DNA from: Enterobacter cloacae subsp. cloacae ATCC 13047
GTDB taxonomy: Bacteria > Pseudomonadota > Gammaproteobacteria > Enterobacterales > Enterobacteriaceae
NCBI RefSeq assembly: GCF_000025565.1
Contig: NC_014121.1
Coordinates: 806,001 to 870,000 of the forward strand
Length of the DNA stretch: 64,000 nucleotides
Direction: 5' to 3'
In this document: positions 20,884 to 31,500 of the stretch, one piece after another
Layout of the letters: every line of letters begins with the position of its first letter
How positions within the stretch are numbered: position 1 is the first letter of the stretch
Position numbers and translations under genes: made by a program
The notes under the pieces: generated by a model
What the model saw: only the letters and a program-made list of their open reading frames with translations
What the model was told of the DNA's origin: nothing
Database searches by the model: none

Positions 20884-21333
20884 ATGTCTAAATCCGTACA
20901 AAGCAATAGCGCGGTTCTCGTTCACTTCACGCTGAAACTGGATGACGGCTCAACGGCCGAATCCACCCGCAATAACGGCAAACCAGCCCTGTTTCGTCTT
21001 GGCGATACGTCGTTATCTGAAGGTCTGGAGCAGCAGCTTCTGGGTCTGAAAGAGGGGGAGAAGAAGGCGTTTTCGCTGGAGCCGGATGCGGCGTTTGGCG
21101 TGCCAAGCCCGGATCTTATCCAGTACTTCTCTCGTCGTGAGTTTATGGATGCGGGCGAACCGGAAATCGGGGCGATTATGCTCTTTACCGCTATGGATGG
21201 CAGCGAAATGCCTGGCGTGATCCGCGAAATCAACGGCGACTCCATCACCGTAGATTTCAACCATCCTCTTGCCGGGCGCACCGTCCATTTTGATATTGAA
21301 GTGCTGGAGATCGATCCGGTACTGGAGGCCTGA
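20884..21333 (+). CDS. fkpB: FKBP-type peptidyl-prolyl cis-trans isomerase FkpB (SlpA)
   Basis: A 149-residue SlyD-like FKBP that isomerises prolyl bonds and has chaperone activity. Seen in the sequence are the FKBP edges [13 protein letters not shown] and [14 protein letters not shown], the inserted IF domain, and the return strand [17 protein letters not shown]. The ATG at 20884 gives the E. coli-like N-terminus [12 protein letters not shown]; the frame is open back to 20773, but that extension lies in the REP pair. The stop is followed one base later by the ispH start. Confidence 0.95.
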   Translation: MSKSVQSNSAVLVHFTLKLDDGSTAESTRNNGKPALFRLGDTSLSEGLEQQLLGLKEGEKKAFSLEPDAAFGVPSPDLIQYFSRREFMDAGEPEIGAIMLFTAMDGSEMPGVIREINGDSITVDFNHPLAGRTVHFDIEVLEIDPVLEA

Positions 21334-21334
21334 A

Positions 21335-22285
21335 ATGCAGATCCTGTTGGCTAACCCGCGCGGCTTCTGCGCCGGTGTAGACCGCGCTATCAGCATTGTT
21401 GAAAACGCGCTGGAGATTTACGGCGCGCCGATTTACGTGCGTCACGAAGTTGTACATAACCGTTACGTGGTCGACAGCCTGCGTGAACGCGGTGCAATCT
21501 TCATTGAGCAGATCAGCGAAGTGCCGGACGGCGCGATCCTGATTTTCTCCGCACACGGTGTCTCCCAGGCGGTACGTAACGAAGCGAAAAGCCGTGATTT
21601 GACGGTGTTCGACGCCACCTGTCCGTTGGTAACCAAAGTGCATATGGAAGTGGCGCGCGCCAGCCGTCGCGGTGAAGAGTCGATCCTGATTGGTCATGCG
21701 GGTCATCCGGAAGTCGAAGGCACCATGGGCCAGTACAGCAACCCGGAAGGGGGGATGTATCTGGTGGAGTCGCCGGAAGATGTTCTGACGCTGAACGTAA
21801 AAAACGAAGCCCGTCTGTCGTTCATGACGCAGACCACGCTTTCAGTTGATGATACGTCGGATGTGATTGACGCATTGCGCCAGCGTTTTCCGAAAATCGT
21901 CGGGCCGCGTAAAGATGATATCTGCTACGCAACCACTAACCGCCAGGAAGCAGTGCGTGCGCTGGCTGAGCAGGCGGACGTGGTGCTGGTGGTCGGCTCG
22001 AAAAACTCCTCTAACTCCAACCGTCTGGCCGAACTGGCGCAGCGCATGGGCAAGGCGGCGTTTCTGATTGACGACGCGACGGACATTCAGGAAGCGTGGG
22101 TGAAAAACGCGGCCTGTGTCGGTGTCACCGCAGGGGCTTCCGCACCGGATATCCTGGTGCAGAACGTGATCACCCGTCTGCAGGAACTGGGTGGTGGTGA
22201 AGCCGTTCCGCTGGAAGGCCGCGAAGAAAACATCGTCTTCGAAGTCCCGAAAGAGCTGCGTATTGATGCACGCGAAGTGGAATAA
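21335..22285 (+). CDS. ispH: 4-hydroxy-3-methylbut-2-enyl diphosphate reductase
   Basis: A 316-residue iron-sulfur enzyme that makes IPP and DMAPP from HMBPP, the final step of the MEP isoprenoid pathway. The three cluster cysteines are Cys12 ([11 protein letters not shown]), Cys96 ([11 protein letters not shown]) and Cys197 ([11 protein letters not shown]). Length equals E. coli IspH. The ATG at 21335 directly follows the fkpB stop; an in-frame ATG at 21269 lies inside fkpB and has no family support. A strong terminator follows. K-12 has rihC next; here dapB follows directly. Confidence 0.98.
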   Translation: MQILLANPRGFCAGVDRAISIVENALEIYGAPIYVRHEVVHNRYVVDSLRERGAIFIEQISEVPDGAILIFSAHGVSQAVRNEAKSRDLTVFDATCPLVTKVHMEVARASRRGEESILIGHAGHPEVEGTMGQYSNPEGGMYLVESPEDVLTLNVKNEARLSFMTQTTLSVDDTSDVIDALRQRFPKIVGPRKDDICYATTNRQEAVRALAEQADVVLVVGSKNSSNSNRLAELAQRMGKAAFLIDDATDIQEAWVKNAACVGVTAGASAPDILVQNVITRLQELGGGEAVPLEGREENIVFEVPKELRIDAREVE

Positions 22286-22300
22286 TCCTTCTTCTGAGGA

Positions 22301-22333
22301 AAGGCCAGCACCTCCTGTGCTGGCCTTTTTTTT
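22301..22333 (+). terminator. Terminator after ispH
   Basis: Perfect 10-bp stem AAGGCCAGCA / TGCTGGCCTT with a 7-base loop, followed by a run of T to 22333. Confidence 0.92.
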
Positions 22334-22475
22334 ATCTGCTACTTTATCGTGACGACAAAATCATGTCTTTTACTGATATTTGAGTCCGTTTCACGTTAAA
22401 TTCTAATTATCGGTGTTTTCAGTTGGCAGGCCTGACAAAGGCTGGTTAATCTGAAAACGGTTTACATCATTTTAA

Positions 22476-23312
<837 letters not shown>

Positions 23313-23365
23313 GAGATATTACCCATCGTGATGTGGTTATTGCAGTCGTAACTTTTTGATTGCAT

Positions 23366-23395
23366 AGGGCAATAATTTATTGCCCTTTTATTTTA
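23366..23395 (+). terminator. Terminator after dapB
   Basis: A 9-bp stem AGGGCAATA / TATTGCCCT with a three-base loop is followed by TTTATTTTA. Confidence 0.88.
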
Positions 23396-23531
23396 CCCAT
23401 TCCATGTTTATTTTTGTCTTTTTTGGCTAAAAGTAGGTGTTATCCCGCCATTTTGTGTTGCTGGTATGTAAATTTTGACCGTTTGGTCCACTTTTTATTA
23501 TCTGCGTACCAGAAATTCCAATAAACTTGCC

Positions 23532-23547
23532 ACGCAAGCGTTTTCTG
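23532..23547 (+). promoter_or_regulatory. PurR operator of carAB
   Basis: ACGCAAGCGTTTTCTG differs little from the PUR box consensus ACGCAAACGTTTTCNT. It lies roughly 120-135 bp before the P1 start, as in E. coli. Confidence 0.85.
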
Positions 23548-23632
23548 TCGTGATTTACCTGATCTTTTTGCCGCTTAACATCTTTTCAGGCCTCCAGGCT
23601 TGCAAAAGGATAATTAAAATATCCGTTTTGAG

Positions 23633-23668
23633 TTGACTTTTACCTGGCAAATCTCCAGAATGCCGCCG
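23633..23668 (+). promoter_or_regulatory. carAB P1 promoter
   Basis: TTGACT (23633-23638), 17 bp, CAGAAT (23656-23661). The predicted start near 23668 is about 67 bp before the P2 start, the spacing known for E. coli P1 and P2. Confidence 0.7.
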
Positions 23669-23701
23669 TTTGCCAAAAATCCGCTGGCAACACATTTGCA
23701 T

Positions 23702-23756
23702 TGATTTATGACATGGTTGTGAATTAATATGCAAATAAAGTGAGTGAATATTCTCT
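23702..23756 (+). promoter_or_regulatory. carAB P2 promoter with two ArgR boxes
   Basis: The P2 -10 is TAATAT (23725-23730), with a weak -35 near 23702. Two 18-bp ARG boxes, at 23718-23735 and 23739-23756, are separated by exactly 3 bp, the geometry bound by an ArgR hexamer. The second box (TGAGTGAATATTCTCT core) reaches to the ribosome-binding site, so arginine can block P2. Confidence 0.85.
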
Positions 23757-23766
23757 GGAGGGTGTT

Positions 23767-24915
23767 TTGATTAAGTCAGCGCTATTGGTTCTGGAAGACG
23801 GAACCCAGTTTATCGGTCGGGCCATAGGGGCAACGGGTTCGGCGGTTGGGGAAGTCGTTTTCAATACTTCAATGACCGGTTATCAAGAAATCCTCACTGA
23901 TCCTTCCTATTCTCGCCAAATCGTTACTCTTACTTATCCTCATATCGGCAATGTCGGCACCAATGCTGCTGACGAAGAATCTTCTCAGGTACATGCGCAA
24001 GGCCTGGTCATTCGCGACCTGCCGCTGATTGCCAGCAACTTCCGCAATACCGAAGACCTCTCTTCCTACCTGAAGCGCCATAACATTGTGGCGATTGCCG
24101 ATATCGATACCCGTAAGTTAACGCGTCTGCTGCGCGAGAAGGGTGCACAGAACGGCTGCATCATCGCAGGGGACAATCTCGATGCGGCGCTGGCGCTGGA
24201 AAAAGCGAAAGCCTTCCCGGGCCTGAATGGCATGGACCTGGCGAAAGAAGTGACGACCACTGAAGCATACAGCTGGACGCAAGGTAGCTGGACGCTGTCA
24301 GATGACCTGCCGGAAGCGAAAAAAGAGAGCGAGCTGCCGTTCCACGTGGTTGCCTACGATTTCGGCGCCAAGCGCAATATCCTGCGCATGCTGGTTGATC
24401 GCGGCTGCCGTCTGACGGTGGTGCCGGCGAAAACCTCTGCCGAAGACGTACTGAAGATGAACCCGGATGGCATCTTCCTCTCTAACGGACCTGGCGACCC
24501 GGCACCGTGCGATTACGCTATCGATGCCATCAAGTCCTTCCTCGAAACCGATATTCCGGTATTCGGCATCTGCCTCGGCCATCAGCTGCTGGCGCTGGCG
24601 AGCGGGGCGAACACCATTAAGATGAAGTTCGGTCACCACGGTGGTAACCACCCGGTGAAAGACATTGACAACAACACGGTGATGATTACGGCACAGAACC
24701 ACGGCTTCGCAGTAGACGAAGCGTCAATGCCGGCTAATCTGCGCGTGACGCACAAATCCCTGTTCGATGGCACCCTGCAGGGTATCCATCGTACCGATAA
24801 GCCAGCGTTCAGCTTCCAGGGACACCCGGAAGCCAGCCCGGGGCCGCACGATGCCGCACCGCTGTTCGATCACTTCATCGAACTTATCGAGCAATACCGT
24901 AAGACCGCTAAATAA
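23767..24915 (+). CDS. carA: Carbamoyl-phosphate synthase small subunit
   Basis: A 382-residue glutaminase subunit that supplies ammonia to CarB for carbamoyl phosphate, the shared precursor of arginine and pyrimidines. The class I amidotransferase nucleophile is Cys269 (FGICLGHQ), and the His/Glu pair is in GHPEASPG. The start is TTG at 23767, preceded by GGAGGGTG; it gives the E. coli N-terminus (M)[11 protein letters not shown], and E. coli carA also starts at TTG. Length is identical to E. coli. carB follows 18 bp later. Confidence 0.97.
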   Translation: MIKSALLVLEDGTQFIGRAIGATGSAVGEVVFNTSMTGYQEILTDPSYSRQIVTLTYPHIGNVGTNAADEESSQVHAQGLVIRDLPLIASNFRNTEDLSSYLKRHNIVAIADIDTRKLTRLLREKGAQNGCIIAGDNLDAALALEKAKAFPGLNGMDLAKEVTTTEAYSWTQGSWTLSDDLPEAKKESELPFHVVAYDFGAKRNILRMLVDRGCRLTVVPAKTSAEDVLKMNPDGIFLSNGPGDPAPCDYAIDAIKSFLETDIPVFGICLGHQLLALASGANTIKMKFGHHGGNHPVKDIDNNTVMITAQNHGFAVDEASMPANLRVTHKSLFDGTLQGIHRTDKPAFSFQGHPEASPGPHDAAPLFDHFIELIEQYRKTAK

Positions 24916-24933
24916 TCAGGAGCCGAGAAGACC

Positions 24934-27900
24934 ATGCCAAAACGTACAGACATAAAAAGCATCCTGATCCTTGGCGCTGGCCCGATTGTTATCGGTCAGG
25001 CCTGTGAATTTGACTACTCCGGTGCACAGGCGTGTAAGGCCCTGCGCGAAGAGGGTTACCGCGTTATCCTGGTGAACTCTAACCCGGCGACCATCATGAC
25101 CGACCCGGAAATGGCGGATGCAACCTACATCGAGCCAATTCACTGGGAAGTGGTACGTAAAATCATCGAGAAAGAGCGTCCGGATGCGGTTCTGCCGACC
25201 ATGGGTGGCCAGACTGCGCTGAACTGTGCGCTGGAGCTGGAGCGTCAGGGCGTGCTGGAAGAGTTCGGCGTGACCATGATTGGTGCGACCGCCGACGCGA
25301 TTGATAAAGCAGAAGACCGTCGTCGCTTCGACGTGGCGATGAAAAAAATCGGCCTCGACACCGCGCGTTCCGGTATCGCTCACAACATGGAAGAGGCGCT
25401 GGCCGTTGCGGCTGAAGTGGGTTATCCGTGCATCATCCGTCCTTCCTTCACCATGGGCGGCACCGGCGGCGGTATCGCCTACAACCGCGAAGAGTTTGAA
25501 GAGATTTGCGAGCGCGGCCTGGATCTCTCCCCAACCAAAGAGCTGCTGATTGATGAATCGCTGATTGGCTGGAAAGAGTACGAGATGGAAGTGGTGCGTG
25601 ATAAAAACGACAACTGCATCATCGTCTGCTCCATCGAAAACTTCGATGCGATGGGTATCCACACCGGCGACTCCATTACCGTTGCGCCAGCGCAAACGCT
25701 GACCGACAAAGAGTACCAAATCATGCGTAACGCATCGATGGCGGTACTGCGTGAAATCGGCGTCGAAACCGGTGGTTCTAACGTGCAGTTCTCGGTGAAC
25801 CCGAAAACCGGCCGTCTGATTGTTATCGAAATGAACCCGCGCGTGTCCCGCTCCTCCGCGCTGGCTTCTAAAGCGACCGGCTTCCCGATTGCGAAGGTGG
25901 CGGCGAAACTGGCGGTCGGTTACACCCTTGACGAGCTGATGAACGATATCACCGGGGGCCGCACGCCTGCGTCCTTCGAACCGTCTATCGACTACGTTGT
26001 GACCAAAATTCCACGCTTCAACTTCGAGAAATTCGCTGGCGCGAACGACCGTCTGACCACCCAGATGAAATCTGTGGGTGAAGTGATGGCGATTGGCCGC
26101 ACGCAGCAGGAATCCCTGCAGAAAGCGCTGCGCGGCCTCGAAGTGGGCGCGACCGGCTTCGATCCTAAAGTGAGCCTGGACGACCCGGAAGCACTGACCA
26201 AAATCCGCCGCGAGCTGAAAGACGCGGGCGCAGAGCGTATCTGGTATATCGCCGACGCCTTCCGCGCAGGCTTGTCCGTGGACGGCGTGTTCAACCTGAC
26301 CAACATCGACCGCTGGTTCCTGGTGCAAATTGAAGAGCTGGTGCGTCTGGAAGAGAAAGTGGCGGAGCTGGGCATCAATGGCCTGGATGCTGACTTCCTG
26401 CGCATGCTGAAACGCAAAGGCTTTGCCGACGCGCGTCTGGCAAAACTGGCCGGCGTGCGTGAAGCGGAAATCCGCAAGCTGCGCGACCAGTATGACCTGC
26501 ACCCGGTCTACAAGCGTGTTGATACCTGTGCGGCAGAGTTCGCGACCGATACGGCTTACATGTACTCCACGTATGAAGACGAGTGTGAAGCGAATCCGTC
26601 TGTTGACCGCGACAAAATCATGGTACTGGGCGGTGGCCCAAACCGTATCGGCCAGGGCATCGAGTTTGACTACTGCTGCGTACACGCCTCTCTGGCGCTG
26701 CGCGAAGACGGTTACGAGACCATCATGGTCAACTGTAACCCGGAAACGGTCTCTACCGACTATGACACCTCTGACCGTCTCTACTTCGAACCGGTAACTC
26801 TGGAAGACGTGCTGGAAATCGTGCGCATCGAGAAGCCAAAAGGCGTGATCGTGCAGTACGGCGGCCAGACGCCGCTGAAACTGGCGCGCGCGCTCGAAGC
26901 CGCAGGTGTGCCGGTTATCGGTACCAGCCCGGATGCCATTGACCGTGCAGAAGACCGCGAGCGTTTCCAGCAGGCGGTTGACCGTCTGAAGCTGAAACAG
27001 CCGGCAAACGCCACCGTGACTGCGATTGAACAAGCGGTTGAGAAGGCGAAAGAGATTGGCTACCCGCTGGTGGTGCGTCCTTCTTACGTGCTGGGCGGCC
27101 GCGCGATGGAAATCGTCTACGACGAAGCTGACCTGCGTCGTTACTTCCAGACGGCAGTCAGCGTTTCCAACGATGCGCCGGTGCTGCTGGATCGCTTCCT
27201 CGACGATGCGGTTGAAGTGGATGTGGATGCTATCTGCGACGGTGAAATGGTGCTGATTGGCGGCATCATGGAGCACATCGAGCAGGCGGGCGTGCACTCA
27301 GGCGACTCCGCCTGTTCTCTGCCAGCGTACACCCTGAGCCAGGAAATTCAGGACGTGATGCGTCAGCAGGTGCAGAAACTGGCCTTCGAACTGCAGGTTC
27401 GCGGCCTGATGAACGTCCAGTTCGCCGTGAAAGACAACGAAGTCTACCTGATTGAAGTGAACCCGCGTGCGGCACGAACCGTACCGTTCGTCTCTAAAGC
27501 GACCGGTATTCCGCTGGCAAAAGTGGCGGCGCGCGTGATGGCCGGCCAGACGCTGGCTCAGCAGGGCGTCACAAAAGAGATTATCCCGCCGTACTACTCT
27601 GTAAAAGAGGTGGTGCTGCCGTTCAACAAATTCCCGGGCGTTGACCCGCTCTTAGGGCCAGAGATGCGCTCTACCGGGGAAGTGATGGGCGTGGGCCGCA
27701 CCTTTGCAGAAGCGTTTGCTAAAGCGCAACTGGGCAGCAACTCCACCATGAAGAAATCTGGCCGTGCGCTGCTCTCTGTTCGCGAAGGTGATAAAGAGCG
27801 CGTGGTTGACCTTGCTGCCAAGCTACTGAAACAGGGCTTCGAGCTGGATGCAACCCACGGTACGGCGATTGTGCTGGGTGAAGCGGGAATCAACCCGCGC

Positions 27901-28158
27901 CTAGTGAACAAGGTGCATGAAGGTCGTCCGCACATTCAGGATCGCATTAAGAATGGCGAATACACCTATATCATCAACACCACTGCGGGCCGCCAGGCGA
28001 TTGAAGACTCCAAGCTGATTCGCCGCAGCGCGCTGCAGTACAAAGTGCATTACGACACCACCCTGAACGGCGGTTTCGCAACAGCCATGGCGCTGAACGC
28101 GGATGCCACCGAGAAGGTGATTTCGGTCCAGGAAATGCACGCCCAGATTAACAAGTAA
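24934..28158 (+). CDS. carB: Carbamoyl-phosphate synthase large subunit
   Basis: A 1074-residue subunit that makes carbamoyl phosphate from bicarbonate, ammonia and two ATP. It has the typical internal duplication: two ATP-grasp halves (about 1-400 and 553-935), with [20 protein letters not shown] in the first and [20 protein letters not shown] in the second as matching starts. An oligomerisation part lies between them and a C-terminal MGS-like allosteric domain binds UMP and ornithine in E. coli. E. coli CarB has 1073 residues. It ends the carAB operon. Confidence 0.99.
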   Translation: MPKRTDIKSILILGAGPIVIGQACEFDYSGAQACKALREEGYRVILVNSNPATIMTDPEMADATYIEPIHWEVVRKIIEKERPDAVLPTMGGQTALNCALELERQGVLEEFGVTMIGATADAIDKAEDRRRFDVAMKKIGLDTARSGIAHNMEEALAVAAEVGYPCIIRPSFTMGGTGGGIAYNREEFEEICERGLDLSPTKELLIDESLIGWKEYEMEVVRDKNDNCIIVCSIENFDAMGIHTGDSITVAPAQTLTDKEYQIMRNASMAVLREIGVETGGSNVQFSVNPKTGRLIVIEMNPRVSRSSALASKATGFPIAKVAAKLAVGYTLDELMNDITGGRTPASFEPSIDYVVTKIPRFNFEKFAGANDRLTTQMKSVGEVMAIGRTQQESLQKALRGLEVGATGFDPKVSLDDPEALTKIRRELKDAGAERIWYIADAFRAGLSVDGVFNLTNIDRWFLVQIEELVRLEEKVAELGINGLDADFLRMLKRKGFADARLAKLAGVREAEIRKLRDQYDLHPVYKRVDTCAAEFATDTAYMYSTYEDECEANPSVDRDKIMVLGGGPNRIGQGIEFDYCCVHASLALREDGYETIMVNCNPETVSTDYDTSDRLYFEPVTLEDVLEIVRIEKPKGVIVQYGGQTPLKLARALEAAGVPVIGTSPDAIDRAEDRERFQQAVDRLKLKQPANATVTAIEQAVEKAKEIGYPLVVRPSYVLGGRAMEIVYDEADLRRYFQTAVSVSNDAPVLLDRFLDDAVEVDVDAICDGEMVLIGGIMEHIEQAGVHSGDSACSLPAYTLSQEIQDVMRQQVQKLAFELQVRGLMNVQFAVKDNEVYLIEVNPRAARTVPFVSKATGIPLAKVAARVMAGQTLAQQGVTKEIIPPYYSVKEVVLPFNKFPGVDPLLGPEMRSTGEVMGVGRTFAEAFAKAQLGSNSTMKKSGRALLSVREGDKERVVDLAAKLLKQGFELDATHGTAIVLGEAGINPRLVNKVHEGRPHIQDRIKNGEYTYIINTTAGRQAIEDSKLIRRSALQYKVHYDTTLNGGFATAMALNADATEKVISVQEMHAQINK

Positions 28159-28166
28159 GACAAATT

Positions 28167-28200
28167 GCCCGGTACCGTTCGGTTACCGGGCATTCTTCCC
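28167..28200 (+). terminator. Terminator after carB
   Basis: An 8-bp stem GCCCGGTA / TACCGGGC with a 9-base loop, followed by ATTCTTCCCCTCTT. The tail is pyrimidine-rich rather than a pure T-run. Confidence 0.7.
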
Positions 28201-28297
28201 CTCTTCAGAACCTTCTGGTTTTCCATCCGCATTCAGTCAGTTAGCCTAAAATGGTTAGGTCGATAATGAAATTCAACTGAGAGCAGGGGAAAACACC

Positions 28298-28531
28298 ATG
28301 CAAAATAAACTACTGATCGCTTCCGTTCTGGCTGCCACTGCAATGTTCACCGTAGCGGGATGTTCATCTAATCAGGCGGTGAAAACCACCGATGGCCGCA
28401 CCATCATTACGGACGGCAAACCGCAGGTGGATGACGATACCGGTCTGGTGTCGTATAAAAACGCGGAAACTGGTCAAACCGAGCAGATTAACCGTGACCA
28501 GGTTAAATCCATGGGTGAACTGGATAATTAA
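28298..28531 (+). CDS. YgdI/YgdR family small lipoprotein
   Basis: A 77-residue predicted lipoprotein. The signal peptide ends in the lipobox TVAGC with Cys22 as the lipidated residue; Ser23-Ser24 at +2 and +3 suggest outer-membrane sorting. The mature part (QAVKTTDGRTIITDGKPQ ... YKNAETGQTEQINRDQV) is the single SH3-like fold of the YgdI/YgdR/DUF903 family, whose function is unknown. AGGGGAAAACACC before the ATG is the ribosome-binding site. K-12 has caiF and the carnitine genes at this position, so this gene belongs to the lineage-specific segment after carB. A bidirectional terminator separates it from the autotransporter. Confidence 0.85.
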   Translation: MQNKLLIASVLAATAMFTVAGCSSNQAVKTTDGRTIITDGKPQVDDDTGLVSYKNAETGQTEQINRDQVKSMGELDN

Positions 28532-28532
28532 A

Positions 28533-28562
28533 AAAAGCAGTGGCATCCGCCACTGCTTTTTT
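28533..28562. terminator. Bidirectional terminator, lipoprotein / autotransporter
   Basis: Perfect 12-bp stem AAAAGCAGTGGC / GCCACTGCTTTT with loop ATCC. It has a T-run on both strands, fitting its place between two convergent genes. Confidence 0.9.
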
Positions 28563-28578
28563 GCTTGATGCGGATGGA

Positions 28579-31500
28579 TTACCAGCGGTGGTTTAACAAA
28601 ATATGACCGCCATAAGCGGCATAGTTGTTTTCACCCCATTCGCCGCTGGCGCGAAGTGAAATCGTCGTGGTTTCGTTAAGATTGCCGGTAATACCCAGCT
28701 CTACCTGACCACGATCCTCCGGCGTATCATTACTTACGGTTTCGTCGTTGAAGGCCAGATCGTTTTGACCTGCACCCTTCAGCCAGTTCACCGCAACGTA
28801 TGGCTGCCAGGCCGTGACGTCCTTTTGCTGGAAATAGCTGGATTTCACACCCAGACGACCGAAGACGCTGTCGTTATCCAGAGTCGTCACCCGGACGCCA
28901 TCGCGGTCCGTATGATTTTCCTGATCAAGATAGCTGTAGATCACCTGCGCCTGAGGCTCGATCTTCCAGGTACGCTCGTTTTCAGATGGGATAACCCACG
29001 CATGGCCGACTTCAACAGACGCGGCAAAACCTTCGCTGTTGTAATCCTCATCGTTGCGGTTGCTGGTCACTTTGTTGTTGTACCAGCTGTAAGCGGCCCA
29101 GGTATCAATGTAGCTGCCCAGGCGTAATTTCTGATCTTCCTGCCAGGTGGCGTAGAGCCCAACGTTGAAGCCATCGACTTTACCCTGTGCGTCACGCACG
29201 TTGTGTTTCGCATCTGAGTGGGTCTTCGCCTGGCCTGCACCGAACATGCCACCGGCACGCAGGATACCGCTGTCCATTGGCTTGCTGAGGAAATCGCTGC
29301 CGACTTGCAGAACGGTGGTCGTGGTGTCGTAGCTGACTTTATCGCCGCCTGCATCATTTTCATGGTAACGACCTTTAACATACATCCAGGTATTCAGATC
29401 GTCTTCGTTACGGAAAGTGAGCTGATCGCGATCGTCACGTTTGTGCAGGAACATACTCTGAGCCGCCAGATAGTTGCCTAAATACGCGCCCACTTCAGGT
29501 GCCATCACTTCTGGTGCTGGGGTATTGCCGCCGCCGTTATCGGTATTATTACCACCGTCGCCGTTATCATTGCCGCCGCTGTTGCCGCCATCGTCGGTAT
29601 TGCTGCCATTGTCATTGTTACCGCCATTATCAGTGTTACCGCCATCGTCGGTATTGCCACCGTTGTCGGTGTTATCACCGTCATCGGTATCATCTGTTGG
29701 ATCGACAGGTGGCGTGGCCTTCGATTCCAGGTACCAGTTCCCGTCACTATGCTGGTAAAGAGAGTATTCGTATGCGCCTGCCACAACCGGTTTGGCCAGC
29801 GTCAGCTGTGCTTCAGAGCTGCCGGCGACGCTGACAATCTCCATGCCGTTCACGGTCTGTGCGCCAAGTCCACCCATGTTGCTGACGGTCACACCGGACT
29901 GGCCAAAACTGCTGCCGGTTATTGTGAGATGATCGGTAGGTGCCGTGTCAGTACCCAGCTCGCTGTTTAACACAATCTGGCTACCTTCTGCGCCGGTATA
30001 GTCGCCATTGATGGTAAAGTCATTACCCACGCTGTGGTCGGCTGCACTGAGCAAAAGCGTGCCGCTGTTGGTCACGTTGCCGTTAATGGTATCAATGCCG
30101 ACGTCTCTGAGGGTTGTGTTGCCCTCAATTGCATTCCACGCTGCCAGCGTACCGCCGCTGAGAATAGTGATGTTGTTGTAGACGGTTCCTGCGGTGGCAA
30201 ACTTTGCCCCGTTCTGCACGGTGAGAGTGGCATTGCTGTTTTCAACACCTAACGTTGCGCCTGCCGCTACCAGCGTTGTGCCGTTTCGCAGGGTCGTATC
30301 GCCGGTATAGCTGTTGTTGCCGGTTAGCGTCAGCGTATTCGCATCAACTTTCTCTACGTTTCCGCTGCCGGTCATGTCGGTAGAAAACGTAAAATTGCCT
30401 CCCTGGTTAAAGATAACCGTACCATTGTTGGTTAGGCCGCCGCTGAGACTTGCCATACCTTCGCCATTGCCCAGCTGGAGCGTGGCTTCATTCGCCACCA
30501 GCGTATTGCCAGCATTGGAAACGGTACCCGCCAGGGTTAGGTTGCCGCTATTCACCTGCAGTGAATCACCGGCGCCAATGATGTCGACGTTACCCGTCAG
30601 CGTCCAGTCTTCACCGTTCATTTTGACAGAGGCGAAACCATCGCCTTCGTTCAGTCCGATAAAATTGCTGTCTTCTGTACCGGTGCCTACCAGGGTTAGG
30701 GTGTTACCTTTCGAGACTGTCGAAATAACGTCACCTGATAATGATGAGCCAGTATTAAGCACCAGGGTGTTATTTTTATCGCTGGCAAAAAATACTGCCG
30801 CATTTCCACCCCCGAGCGAACCGCTATTCGTAATATCAACTTTAGCGTTACCTGAGACATAAATACCGTTCTGCGTGCCTGTTATGGTACCGCTATTTGA
30901 TATTTTGGAATTGCCATTTTTTAGCGCAATACCATCACCTTCCAGGCCATTGAATGTCCCTTCATTGTTAATTGCTGTAGCAACTTCAGTACTAAGCCCT
31001 GTATTGCCTTCGACTTTCCCCGTTGCTGTATTCGTAATATTTACCGTTGATGAATTTTCGCTAATGAAAATACCCGTCTGAACACCTTTTATATTACCTT
31101 CGTTGATTAAATTCCCCTGCATTGATTCGATGTTTACCGCATTTGCTTCAGTAGAAGAAATGGTTGCTCCAGTTTCATTCGTAATGATGACTCGTTGAGC
31201 GCCGGTGTTAATATCAAGACCGTTGGCCGCTCCAGATATATTACCTTTATTTGTTACTGATGTGACATCAATACCTGATACGGATACGGCTGCTTTATTG
31301 CTTGAGGAAGAAATCGTTACATCTTTATTGATAACATATTCGGTATCAGCGGAAAAATCTTGTGGGACGGAAGTGGACTGTTCAATAATTCCTGCTGAGG
31401 TTATTGCTGGTGTGAATGCCAATATGGCGGGGAACAGTCTTCCGAGCATTCTGGTTGTTCTGTTTAGTTCAATGCGTATATTACTCATGCACACATCCAT
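28579..31500 (-). CDS. Autotransporter (type Va) with beta-solenoid passenger
   Basis: A 973-residue surface protein. In order: a basic and hydrophobic signal region to about residue 36 (cleavage near TSAG); degenerate solenoid repeats of the form NxGxIxG...GIxIxxxxxxVxITN over about 67-240; an autotransporter-associated strand repeat at about 379-411 (NTLTLTGNNSYTGDTTLRNG); an autochaperone-like region at about 495-592; an Asn/Asp/Thr/Gly repeat linker at about 598-663; and a C-terminal beta-barrel from about 700 ending in an aromatic residue (HRW). ATG at 31500 is used, but ATG at 31488 is equally possible; neither has a clear ribosome-binding site. The ligand is unknown. It occupies the site of the K-12 cai-fix genes. 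Confidence 0.9.
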   Translation of the reverse strand: MDVCMSNIRIELNRTTRMLGRLFPAILAFTPAITSAGIIEQSTSVPQDFSADTEYVINKDVTISSSSNKAAVSVSGIDVTSVTNKGNISGAANGLDINTGAQRVIITNETGATISSTEANAVNIESMQGNLINEGNIKGVQTGIFISENSSTVNITNTATGKVEGNTGLSTEVATAINNEGTFNGLEGDGIALKNGNSKISNSGTITGTQNGIYVSGNAKVDITNSGSLGGGNAAVFFASDKNNTLVLNTGSSLSGDVISTVSKGNTLTLVGTGTEDSNFIGLNEGDGFASVKMNGEDWTLTGNVDIIGAGDSLQVNSGNLTLAGTVSNAGNTLVANEATLQLGNGEGMASLSGGLTNNGTVIFNQGGNFTFSTDMTGSGNVEKVDANTLTLTGNNSYTGDTTLRNGTTLVAAGATLGVENSNATLTVQNGAKFATAGTVYNNITILSGGTLAAWNAIEGNTTLRDVGIDTINGNVTNSGTLLLSAADHSVGNDFTINGDYTGAEGSQIVLNSELGTDTAPTDHLTITGSSFGQSGVTVSNMGGLGAQTVNGMEIVSVAGSSEAQLTLAKPVVAGAYEYSLYQHSDGNWYLESKATPPVDPTDDTDDGDNTDNGGNTDDGGNTDNGGNNDNGSNTDDGGNSGGNDNGDGGNNTDNGGGNTPAPEVMAPEVGAYLGNYLAAQSMFLHKRDDRDQLTFRNEDDLNTWMYVKGRYHENDAGGDKVSYDTTTTVLQVGSDFLSKPMDSGILRAGGMFGAGQAKTHSDAKHNVRDAQGKVDGFNVGLYATWQEDQKLRLGSYIDTWAAYSWYNNKVTSNRNDEDYNSEGFAASVEVGHAWVIPSENERTWKIEPQAQVIYSYLDQENHTDRDGVRVTTLDNDSVFGRLGVKSSYFQQKDVTAWQPYVAVNWLKGAGQNDLAFNDETVSNDTPEDRGQVELGITGNLNETTTISLRASGEWGENNYAAYGGHILLNHRW
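29512..29709 (-). repeat. Hexapeptide-coding repeat in the autotransporter linker
   Basis: About 200 bp encode imperfect tandem hexapeptides of the type NTD(D/N)GG, for example NTDNGG-NTDDGG-NTDNGG, joining passenger and barrel. On the plus strand the 18-bp unit reads like ACCGCCATCGTCGGTATT. The units are nearly identical in DNA and could change number by recombination or slippage without a frameshift. Confidence 0.85.

Larger units (their letters stand above)
23396..23766 (+). promoter_or_regulatory. carAB control region
   Basis: A 371-bp gene-free region that matches the layout of the E. coli carAB control region: a PurR box, the pyrimidine-controlled P1, then the arginine-controlled P2 inside two ARG boxes. 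The AT-rich stretch before the PurR box is where E. coli binds IHF and PepA; I see no consensus I can mark for these. The individual sites are listed separately. Confidence 0.8.

Noticed and set aside
24916..27297. A 793-codon open frame on the minus strand opposite carB
   Set aside because: It mirrors carB codon bias, has His/Gln/Arg/Val-rich composition typical of such shadows, and matches no family I know.
28579..31500. Possible trimeric autotransporter or RTX protein
   Set aside because: The C-terminal ~270 residues fit a monomeric autotransporter barrel. There is no YadA anchor, and the Asx/Gly repeats do not follow the RTX nonapeptide GGxGxDxLx.
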